Below are positions 1-5,694 of a stretch of DNA of 5,906 nucleotides, piece after piece (positions within the stretch are counted from its first letter, which is position 1; every line of letters starts with the position of its first letter). The notes beneath the pieces were generated by a model. The model saw only the letters and a program-made list of their open reading frames with translations. It had not been told where the DNA came from and made no database searches. The position numbers and the translations under genes were made by a program. The stretch comes from an uncultured archaeon (GTDB taxonomy: Archaea > Thermoproteota > Nitrososphaeria > Conexivisphaerales > CALBHZ01): contig CALBHZ010000259.1 in assembly GCA_937892815.1 (NCBI GenBank), forward strand, positions 1 to 5,906, in the 5' to 3' direction.

Positions 1-4
1 TAAT

Positions 5-37
5 TCGTCGGCAGCGTCAGATGTGTATAAGTGTCAG
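5..37 (+). other. Residual Illumina Nextera (Tn5) read-1 adapter
   Basis: These 33 bases match the Nextera transposase read-1 adapter plus the 19-base Tn5 mosaic end at 31 positions. The differences are T instead of A at 32 and at 34. The mosaic-end part is 19-37. This is synthetic library sequence left at the contig edge and not genomic DNA. It supplies the last six codons and the TGA stop (17-19) of the apparent reading frame of the neighbouring MinD-type gene. Bases 1-4 lie outside the adapter and should also be distrusted. Confidence 0.93.
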
Positions 38-913
38 GCCTTTAAACTTCCCCTCATCAACGATTTCTAAAAGAGATTTAGTCGTTTCGGAATTCGGGTA
101 TTCCTCGATAAACGGCTTAAGCTTGGCCATTGACATTGGAACCCTTTCATCGTACGGTATTTTCCCTATAACTTCGATCTTCTCCTTATCCGCAAACTCC
201 TCTATCGTCTTCGCATGTTCTAAATGTAGATCGTACTTGTTAATTACTAAAACGACCGGTATCATGAAATGTCTAGTTAATGCGTAAACCCTCTTTAAAT
301 CGCTTAAGCTAGCCGGCGTTGGTTCAGCTACCAGTATAGCTAGATCCGATCCAGCTAAGGAAGCTATTACCTGACATCCAATACCTGCCGCAGCATCTAC
401 TATCCTCAACACGTTACCTCTCCCTATCTCCTTAGCAAGCTCCTTCTCCCTCATTACTAGCTTACCGCTATTGGCCTTCCCAACGTATAGTTTAGCCGAA
501 ATTAGAGGAAATCCATACTTAGTTACCGCTATCCTAATGAGCCCAGATTCGCTGGGCTTTATCTTGATCGCCTCCTCAGGACAAACGAACTGACAAGCTT
601 TGCACCCTTCACATAACATATCGTTAACTACGTATCTATCGTCAATTCGCTTAATAGCCCTAAACGTACAAATATCCTTACAAACCCCACAACTCGTACA
701 CTTTTCGTAATCTATTTCTGCCACAGCTGTAGACGTTAAAGCCTCCTCTCTATCCCACTTATCAACTCCTAAAATTAGGTGTAGGTTCGGAGCGTCTGCG
801 TCCGCATCTACCGCTATTACGTTTGAGTACCTTTTATGAAGTTCGATAGCTAGGGTACTCGCTACCGTAGATTTCCCAACACCTCCCTTTCCGCTAGCTA
901 TCGTAAGCTCCAT
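38..913 (-). CDS. MinD-superfamily P-loop ATPase with inserted 2x[4Fe-4S] ferredoxin domain (3' end cut by contig edge)
   Basis: Soluble ATPase of the COG1149 type, expected to bind and hydrolyse ATP as a dimer and to carry or insert Fe-S cargo. Visible in order: deviant Walker A SGKGGVGKST at residues 7-16 with signature Lys9 and Lys14; VDADADAPN at 35-43; a ferredoxin insert with two cluster motifs (C72, C75, C78, C82 and C101, C104, C107, C111-Pro); a switch-type DAAAG at 173-177; and AEPTPAS followed by the base-binding-type VINKYD. It is the last gene of the four-gene operon. Its ATG lies one base after the stop of the paralogous upstream ATPase, with a strong ribosome site. The 292 natural residues align to the very end of the paralog, so only a few residues can be missing. 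The frame continues to a TGA at 17-19, but the last six codons are adapter. The usual proline pair of the DxPPG motif is absent. The family call is firm; the cargo is unknown. Confidence 0.93.
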
Positions 914-914
914 T

Positions 915-1784
915 TTAAACTACCTCCTCAATAGCTTCAGCAATTTCTCTTATAGATAAGCAGGATCGAGAGTTAGGGCTTAAGATAGCCAAAGGCTTTC
1001 CCTCAACGTAGGATTCAGCGACTTCTCTTGAGTATGGTACCTTAAATACCTCGTCTACATCGAACTTAGATACAACTTCTTTAACGTGCTCATCGGATCC
1101 TATACCCGCTTTGTTTATAACAACCCATGCTTTACATCCGATTTTTTCGACTAATTCCAAAATTAGGGATAGATCCGAAGCTCCAAGAGGAGTTGGTTCA
1201 GTTACCGCTATAATTAAGTCCGAACCTTCTAAAGCGTAGCTAACGGTATTGCTAGATCCAGCGCTAGTGTCTACGAGCAGTAAGCTCTTGTTTAGGGATA
1301 AGGCTCTATCGTGAGCAGCTAATACGAGAGGAAAAGCCCTCTCTTCTCCCTCTATCATTAACCCGGTAACTAAGCTAAATTCATTATTTACTTCAGTACG
1401 GTATGTATAACCTACTAAACGCTTTCCTTCCGCTATAGCTTTATCTCTACATGCGTACATACAAGCCTTACATCCCGAACATAGAGAGGGTATGAGCATA
1501 GGAAGCTTTTCGAACGTCATCATGATAGCCCCATTATCACAAATGTCCGCACAAATGCCACATTTAGTGCACTTTTCGTAATTGAAAAAGGGTATCATAA
1601 CGTGGACGTCCTCTTTATTCTGAAGTTCAACCCCCAATAGTATGTGATCGTTCGGGGCCTCTACATCTAAATCCGCTAAAACCAAATCCATCCTCCTCGA
1701 TAGGAACACGGCTAGGTTAACGGCTACCGTAGATTTCCCCGTCCCTCCCTTTCCTCCCGTAATCGATACCTTAAACAAGGCCAA
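915..1784 (-). CDS. MinD-superfamily P-loop ATPase with inserted 2x[4Fe-4S] ferredoxin domain (first of tandem pair)
   Basis: Paralog of the next gene and of the same COG1149 architecture, about 289 residues. It shows a deviant Walker A GGKGGTGKST at 10-19 (Lys12, Lys17), ADLDVEAPN at 37-45, and an eight-cysteine ferredoxin insert (C72, C75, C78, C82; C102, C105, C108, C112). DTSAG follows at 172-176, then TEPTPLG and VVINKAG. The second cluster motif ends in Cys-Arg instead of the usual Cys-Pro. The start is uncertain. No ATG exists near the N-terminus, and TTG at 1784 or TTG at 1778 (two codons later, giving the more usual family N-terminus) are the candidates, neither with a clear Shine-Dalgarno. 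It lies 32 bases after the small cysteine-rich gene and one base before its paralog. The two probably act as a heterodimeric or sequential pair on a metal-cluster client, as inferred for ORP operons. Family firm; client inferred. Confidence 0.92.
   Translation of the reverse strand: MALFKVSITGGKGGTGKSTVAVNLAVFLSRRMDLVLADLDVEAPNDHILLGVELQNKEDVHVMIPFFNYEKCTKCGICADICDNGAIMMTFEKLPMLIPSLCSGCKACMYACRDKAIAEGKRLVGYTYRTEVNNEFSLVTGLMIEGEERAFPLVLAAHDRALSLNKSLLLVDTSAGSSNTVSYALEGSDLIIAVTEPTPLGASDLSLILELVEKIGCKAWVVINKAGIGSDEHVKEVVSKFDVDEVFKVPYSREVAESYVEGKPLAILSPNSRSCLSIREIAEAIEEVV
922..927 (-). promoter_or_regulatory. Strong Shine-Dalgarno site (GGAGGT) for the downstream ATPase gene
   Basis: On the minus strand GGAGGT lies eight bases before the ATG at 913. 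It sits inside the final Glu-Val codons of the upstream ATPase gene, so the second MinD-type gene is translated from the same mRNA and its start codon is well supported. Confidence 0.8.
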
Positions 1785-1816
1785 TGGACGTATAGGAGCG
1801 CATATGCGACATCGAT

Positions 1817-2218
1817 TTACAGCTTTCCATGAACTAAATACCTCTTGTACCTTTCATCTCTAATTACTAGCCTATTCAGTTCAACATCGTCTAACCTCTT
1901 AACCTTTTCTAAAATCCCGTCAATTACCTCTCTTATCACATCTTTACATTTCGGTTCATTTTCACATACGTATTCAAGACATGCCTTCTCTTTTTCAAGC
2001 TTTTTCTTCCTTAAACAGGGATTTCCTTTAATTAATTCCGAGAAGCCCTCTATGTAAAACCCAAACGGCTCACATACGTATTTTAAATCGGTCAGCCTCT
2101 TCCCATACCTTCCTTCGTATTCCCACTCAACTAACATCAAAATCCTGCTTATTCTAAACGGATGCAAACAACCTCCTTTCCATACGATGTACGATATAAT
2201 AGCGTTTATATCGCTCAT
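1817..2218 (-). CDS. Small cysteine-rich protein, possibly Panacea/SocA-like (DUF4065-type)
   Basis: A 133-residue soluble protein that I do not recognise with certainty. The segment at 26-63 (helix, then RYGKRLTDLKYV, then EPFGFY and a helix) recalls the core of Panacea/SocA-like (DUF4065) domains, in which a helix is followed by a 'YG.PLT...Y....GP' block. Glycine-proline is replaced by Gly-Phe here. There are six cysteines (C17, C49, C68, C80, C85, C91). The last four fall within 24 residues and could bind a metal or Fe-S cluster. A conserved-looking acidic tail contains LDDVELNRLV. Its ATG overlaps the stop of the NifX-like gene (ATGA), so translation is probably coupled, and it precedes the two ferredoxin-MinD ATPases. 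No toxin gene lies beside it, so an antitoxin role is not supported. A regulator, adaptor or cluster-binding role with its operon partners is inference. Confidence 0.8.
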   Translation of the reverse strand: MSDINAIISYIVWKGGCLHPFRISRILMLVEWEYEGRYGKRLTDLKYVCEPFGFYIEGFSELIKGNPCLRKKKLEKEKACLEYVCENEPKCKDVIREVIDGILEKVKRLDDVELNRLVIRDERYKRYLVHGKL

Positions 2219-2619
2219 ACCCTAGGGCCTTCTAGCGGAGGAAGCTTTCCATCTAGGAAGTCCTCGACGATTCCCTTTATATCCTTCCTGATCGGCTTTA
2301 ACACTTTAACTCCGCTTTCAATAAGCCAGTAATAAGCTCCTCTGCCGATAGACGTTACTATTACGGCATCGGGCCTGTATCCAAGCAGGAAATCTCGAAC
2401 GATCCTTCCTCTACCTCCTCCACCTCCCATACCTCTTCCCATACCTCCGAATCCGTAGGAAGGTTCAAAGCTAACGGGATTTTGAACAATTGACACCTTG
2501 TAATTGTCCTTAGTTAATATATCAATTATCGCAAAGTAGGGAGCTTGAGCGAGGTGAGGATACACTCTATACTCATTTAATTTTTCCACTTTCGTTACCG
2601 GAACAATTATCCTAGGCAT
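2215..2619 (-). CDS. NifX/ORP-type dinitrogenase iron-molybdenum cofactor biosynthesis family protein
   Basis: A 134-residue protein of the COG1433 / Nitro_FeMo-Co fold (NifX, NafY, NifB C-terminal domain, orange protein), which binds FeMo-co precursors or other metal-sulfur clusters. Visible marks are a short first strand RIIVPV; HLAQAPYFAIIDI at 22-34 where the family usually has HFGxAPxF; a glycine-rich loop at 56-72 (about 11 glycines, with Arg and Met); and the C-terminal half with PDAVIVTSIGRGAYYWLIESG at about 83-103 followed by KVL. The usual FGR triplet after the histidine is Leu-Ala-Gln. It opens the operon and overlaps the next gene by an ATGA. A palindromic TATA element centred about 26 bases upstream of the ATG indicates a leaderless transcript. 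With two ferredoxin-MinD ATPases downstream, an ORP-like cluster-carrier role is the best reading. IssA-like Fe-S storage is an alternative because of the glycine-rich loop, although IssA carries its glycine-rich region at the C-terminus. Confidence 0.9.
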   Translation of the reverse strand: MPRIIVPVTKVEKLNEYRVYPHLAQAPYFAIIDILTKDNYKVSIVQNPVSFEPSYGFGGMGRGMGGGGGRGRIVRDFLLGYRPDAVIVTSIGRGAYYWLIESGVKVLKPIRKDIKGIVEDFLDGKLPPLEGPRV

Positions 2620-2640
2620 AGAACTAGATAATTGTCCGGG

Positions 2641-2650
2641 ATTTATAAAT
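2641..2650 (-). promoter_or_regulatory. Archaeal TATA box for the NifX/MinD operon (leaderless)
   Basis: ATTTATAAAT is a perfect palindrome centred at 2645.5, about 26 bases upstream of the ATG at 2619. That is the usual archaeal distance from TATA box to transcription start, so the mRNA would begin at or within a base of the start codon. No Shine-Dalgarno precedes this ATG, which agrees with leaderless translation. Confidence 0.6.
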
Positions 2651-2705
2651 GCTATTGAGCTTTATACGATTTTAAATTTATCTACAAGTTTAAGACGCCA
2701 GCTAA

Positions 2706-2728
2706 TATATAAGGAAAAGCTTAAACAT
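2706..2728 (+). promoter_or_regulatory. Archaeal promoter for the ECF S-component operon
   Basis: Two TATA-like elements precede the ATG at 2753. The nearer one is TTAAACAT at 2721-2728 with a purine-rich BRE-like AAAAG just before it. It is centred about 28 bases from the ATG and would give a leaderless transcript. The farther one, TATATAAG at 2706-2713, is a better match to consensus but would give a leader of about 18 bases with no ribosome site. The first is preferred because the gene has no Shine-Dalgarno. Confidence 0.5.
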
Positions 2729-2752
2729 AATTGTAATTTAAACGAGCTTCTA

Positions 2753-3484
2753 ATGGATAAGAAGGAAGTATCGATGGCCGCCATATTTACCGCCTTCGTA
2801 GCCGTTAGCACTATGTCCTTTACCTTATATATTCCGGCTACTAGAGGGTATTTCAATTTAGGAGAGGCTTTCGTTTACATCTCGGCTATGCTAGGAGGAC
2901 CGGTAGTTGGAGCGCTAGCTGGAGGTTTAGGCTCTGCCTTCGCGGATATCGCCCTTGGGTATTCCATTTACGCACCAGGAACATTGGTTATAAAGGGTTT
3001 GGAAGGCTTTATCGTAGGGTACATATTTAGAAAATACATCGGAAGAACAGCTGAGAAAACGTGGAGAATAATCGGTATTTCGCTCGCTCTCCTCATATCG
3101 TTTCTACTGGTATATGTAGGGTTGAACTTCTTCACAGGAGAGGCGGAGGCAACGATATCGATACCTGGCATTAACCTTTCAATTCCGATATACTTTACGA
3201 TTTATCATATGATATGGTTAATTCTCTCCTTAGCTGTCTTCATCCTCCTATCCTTCATCGTCTTAAGGGTAGATCCTTCTATATCGGCTAGCGTTTTGGG
3301 AACTACCTTAGGAGGTTTGATGATGATATCCGGCTACTTCCTTTACGAAGCCTTTGCTTTAAGGCTCGGATTGGCAGTAGCAACTGTAGAGGTCCCGTTC
3401 AATACCGCTCAATTTTTGATCGGTACCCTTATATCCATTTCTGTAGTTCAAGCTGTAAGAAAGGTGTTAGGTGTAAAGACATGA
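2753..3484 (+). CDS. ECF transporter S component (substrate-binding membrane subunit) with extra two-helix insertion
   Basis: Integral membrane substrate-capture subunit of an energy-coupling-factor transporter, of the PF07155-like class that includes riboflavin and hydroxymethylpyrimidine uptake proteins. The diagnostic stretch spans residues 32-89: GYFNLGEAFVY, GGPVVGALAGG, GSAFADIALGY, IYAPGTLVIKGLEG. About eight hydrophobic segments are seen (near 8-26, 36-52, 53-68, 76-92, 106-127, 147-171, 181-201, 219-235). A standard S component has six and about 180 residues, against 243 here. The extra part is roughly 103-172, after which the family pattern resumes (GGLMMISGYFLYEA, VEVPFNTAQ). No ATPase or transmembrane (A/A'/T) energising subunits lie in the window, so a shared module encoded elsewhere is expected. 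Its stop overlaps the start of the PurM-like gene by an ATGA, tying transport to that enzyme. The substrate cannot be read from the sequence. Confidence 0.9.
   Translation: MDKKEVSMAAIFTAFVAVSTMSFTLYIPATRGYFNLGEAFVYISAMLGGPVVGALAGGLGSAFADIALGYSIYAPGTLVIKGLEGFIVGYIFRKYIGRTAEKTWRIIGISLALLISFLLVYVGLNFFTGEAEATISIPGINLSIPIYFTIYHMIWLILSLAVFILLSFIVLRVDPSISASVLGTTLGGLMMISGYFLYEAFALRLGLAVATVEVPFNTAQFLIGTLISISVVQAVRKVLGVKT
3470..3474 (+). promoter_or_regulatory. Shine-Dalgarno-like GGTGT before the PurM-like gene
   Basis: GGTG at 3470-3473 can pair with the archaeal 16S 3' end and lies seven bases before the ATG at 3481. A second GGTG lies at 3463-3466. Together with the ATGA overlap this supports the 3481 start over the in-frame ATG at 3487. 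Confidence 0.5.
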
Positions 3485-4485
3485 AAATGGAGTTAGGCAA
3501 GCTTCCTCTCGATTTGCTGGAGAGGTACGTTTTAGGAAGAAGGGGGGCAAAGAGTGAAAAGGTACTCATCGGTCCTAAGCTAGGAGTTGATGTAGGGATT
3601 GTTGAAGTAGATGGTAGGTATATGGTATCATCGACCGATCCAATTACCGGTACTCCTGAGAGAATAGGATGGCTCTCCATTCACATAGTTGCAAACGACG
3701 TAGCCACTAGCGGAGCTGAGCCTAAGTACATACTATCTACTATACTACTTCCCGAAGGAGCGGATGAGGATATGTTAAACGCTATACTAGAGGATATGGA
3801 TAGAGCGGCGAGAGAGCTTAATATTAGCATCTTAGGAGGACATACGGAGGTTACCCCTAAATTAGATAGGCCTATCGTAATTGCTACATGTATTGGTTTT
3901 GCCGATAGCTTCGTTACATCTGCAAACGCTAGAGATGGTGATGTAATTTTAATGACTAAGAGAGCTGGTATAGAGGGAACGGCGGTGATAGCCTCGACCT
4001 ATCGACATATATTAGAAAAAATGGGCTTTAAAGAGATAGAGGAGGCAGAACGGCTATTTAACGAAATAAGCGTAGTGAGGGACGCCTTACTTGCATATAG
4101 CACGGGAGGAGTTAATGCAATGCACGATCCTACGGAAGGAGGGATTTTAGGAGGAGTATATGAAATGTCTCTCGCTAGTGAATTAGGGTTCGTAATTTAC
4201 GAAGATAGAATACCTGTATACGGGGTTACACGGAAGCTTTGCTCCGTTCTTAATATAAACCCTCTCAAGCTCCTAGGCTCCGGTTCTCTTCTAATATCGG
4301 CTAAGCCAGAAATGGCGGATAAAGTCATTCAGGCATTGAAAAATCACGGGATTGAAGTAGCTGAGATTGGAAGGTTTACGAAAAAGGATAGAGTTGTTGT
4401 AGATAAAAGGGGGAGGAAGTTAAAGGTGGAACCTCCTATTAAGGACGAGCTCTGGAGAATAGAGGAGATAATACCCCTACCTTAA
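3481..4485 (+). CDS. AIR synthase (PurM/HypE-superfamily) related protein, HypE-like but without the C-terminal cysteine
   Basis: A 334-residue soluble enzyme of the PurM superfamily (PurM, PurL, SelD, ThiL, HypE), whose members activate a substrate with ATP. N-terminal domain: GPKLGVDVGIVEV at 31-43 in place of the usual GDDAAV-like nucleotide loop, STDPITGTP at 51-59, NDVATSGAEPKY at 72-83, and GGHTEVTP at 119-126. C-terminal domain: GDVILMTKRAGIEGT at about 153-167, then MHDPTEGGILGG at 214-225. It is closest in look to the archaeal 'AIR synthase family protein' relatives of HypE. True HypE ends in a Pro-Arg-Ile-Cys tail that carries the cyanide precursor. This protein ends in Pro-Leu-Pro, so hydrogenase maturation in the HypE sense is unlikely. 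It is co-transcribed with the ECF S component, which suggests an enzyme acting on the imported compound (ThiL is a relative), but the substrate is unknown. Its stop abuts the convergent radical SAM gene with no gap. Confidence 0.88.
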   Translation: MKMELGKLPLDLLERYVLGRRGAKSEKVLIGPKLGVDVGIVEVDGRYMVSSTDPITGTPERIGWLSIHIVANDVATSGAEPKYILSTILLPEGADEDMLNAILEDMDRAARELNISILGGHTEVTPKLDRPIVIATCIGFADSFVTSANARDGDVILMTKRAGIEGTAVIASTYRHILEKMGFKEIEEAERLFNEISVVRDALLAYSTGGVNAMHDPTEGGILGGVYEMSLASELGFVIYEDRIPVYGVTRKLCSVLNINPLKLLGSGSLLISAKPEMADKVIQALKNHGIEVAEIGRFTKKDRVVVDKRGRKLKVEPPIKDELWRIEEIIPLP

Positions 4486-5688
4486 CTACTTAGCTAGATC
4501 CCTGTACCAGCCCTTAGAATCACCGCCGATTAACTTCGGGATTACGAAGCTTCTCAATAACGTATTAACTAGCACCTTTATCATGTAGACGTGCCTTCCT
4601 AAGTACCTAGGTCTGAGATAAAACCTCAAATAGGCCTCCGTTAACTTCCTTCCCACGATCTCCTTACTTAAGCCTATCTTTCCGTATTCAATTACGGGAT
4701 CTAAAACCGTGTACTTATCCCAGTCTTCCGTACTTAAAAGCCCCCTCCTCTTAAGTTCGTAGTAGATGGGGGTTCCAGGATAAGGTGTCAAAATCGAATA
4801 TTGAGCGTAATCGGGATCTAGAGATATCGAAAAGTCGATAGTTTCATCTATTTCTCTCAGGCTTTCTCCAGGATAGCCTATTATAAATGAGGCTAGAGTC
4901 TTTATATCTAGGTATTTAGTTATCTTTATAGCGTCCTCTATTTGTCTCAAAGTTATCCTCTTCTTCATTAAATCAAGCACTCGTTGAGAACCGGACTCAG
5001 CGCCGTAGTACATCGTCGATAAGCCCGCTTTCTTCAACTCAATTAAAACCTCTCTATTTATCGTATCTACTCTAGAGGATGCGGTATATCTAACATCAAG
5101 CTTTCTCCTTCTTATTTCCTTAGCTATCTCAATAGCCCTCTTCTTATTTAAGGTAAATATATCGTCTAGGAATTCGATATCCTCTACTTTATACTTATAA
5201 ACGAGCTCTTCCATCTCATCTACTACGTTCTCAGGAGACCTAACTCTAAACTTCTTACCCATGAGCAGAGAAGATGAACAGTAGGTACAGCTAAACGGAC
5301 ATCCCCTACTAGTTATCATATCCCCAATCTGAGAACCAAATAGTCTATAGGATTCAAAGGGAACTAAATGCCTAGCTGGAAAAGGTATCGAATCTAAATC
5401 TCTGATGAAGGGCCTAGGTTCGGTTACCTTTATCTTATCTCCATGTCTATATGCGATCCCCCTAACCTCTTCAAGCCCTCGTTCTCCTCTCTTCTCAACT
5501 TTATCTACTAAATCTACAATGGTCTCTTCTCCCTCTCCTATTACCACCGCATCTAGAGAGCTACACTCCCTTAAAGTCGTCGTAGGTAAAAAGCTGACGT
5601 GAGGTCCACCGATCACCGTAATTACGTTAGGCAATAGCTTCTTTATCTCCTTTAGGGAAATTTGTTTTATCGAAACGATTTTTAACAT
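4486..5688 (-). CDS. Radical SAM protein of the B12-binding class, N-terminal domain truncated
   Basis: Contains a full radical SAM core: the cluster loop C130, C134, C137 (SRGCPFSCTYC) that binds [4Fe-4S]-SAM, IEFLDDIF at 171-178, YYGAESGSQRVLD at 227-239 and SFIIGYPGES at 267-276, then a C-terminal TPYPGTPIYYELKRRG region. Residues 20-60 (PNVITVIGGPHVS to VVIGEGEETI) are the end of a cobalamin-binding-type domain. Relatives are usually about 450-480 residues, with some 80-90 residues ahead of this point, including the strands that would hold B12; those are absent, and no other frame upstream encodes them. An in-frame TAA lies three codons before the ATG. The start is poor: there is no ribosome site at 5688. 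An alternative TTG at 5634 has GGAG twelve bases upstream. It is either a shortened or inactive gene or the product of a chimeric join. Substrate unknown; methylation or cyclisation of a lipid or peptide would be family guesses. Confidence 0.85.
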   Translation of the reverse strand: MLKIVSIKQISLKEIKKLLPNVITVIGGPHVSFLPTTTLRECSSLDAVVIGEGEETIVDLVDKVEKRGERGLEEVRGIAYRHGDKIKVTEPRPFIRDLDSIPFPARHLVPFESYRLFGSQIGDMITSRGCPFSCTYCSSSLLMGKKFRVRSPENVVDEMEELVYKYKVEDIEFLDDIFTLNKKRAIEIAKEIRRRKLDVRYTASSRVDTINREVLIELKKAGLSTMYYGAESGSQRVLDLMKKRITLRQIEDAIKITKYLDIKTLASFIIGYPGESLREIDETIDFSISLDPDYAQYSILTPYPGTPIYYELKRRGLLSTEDWDKYTVLDPVIEYGKIGLSKEIVGRKLTEAYLRFYLRPRYLGRHVYMIKVLVNTLLRSFVIPKLIGGDSKGWYRDLAK

Positions 5689-5694
5689 TAGTTT

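Noticed and set aside
1799..1808. Perfect 10-base palindrome CGCATATGCG in the gap before the first MinD gene
   Set aside because: Several 10-base palindromes are expected by chance in a window of this size, and the stem is too short to argue for a hairpin or operator.
1845..2057. 70-codon plus-strand ORF rich in Ser and Phe
   Set aside because: It mirrors the Lys/Glu-rich cysteine protein on the other strand and is low-complexity; a shadow frame.
1817..2218. Toxin-antitoxin module based on the Panacea-like resemblance
   Set aside because: No toxin-like gene is adjacent; all neighbours belong to the metal-cluster operon.
2620..2752. Riboswitch upstream of the S component
   Set aside because: The spacer is only 133 bases, contains promoters for both directions, and the transcript appears leaderless, leaving no room for an aptamer.
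2662..2856. 64-codon minus-strand ORF across the divergent promoter
   Set aside because: It is antisense to the start of the S component, lacks a ribosome site and covers both promoters; a shadow frame.
3481..4485. Assignment as HypE, SelD or ThiL
   Set aside because: The C-terminal cysteine tail of HypE is absent, there is no N-terminal Cys/Sec as in SelD, and the GGHTEVTP and HDPTEGG motifs fit the HypE-like AIR synthase relatives better than ThiL.
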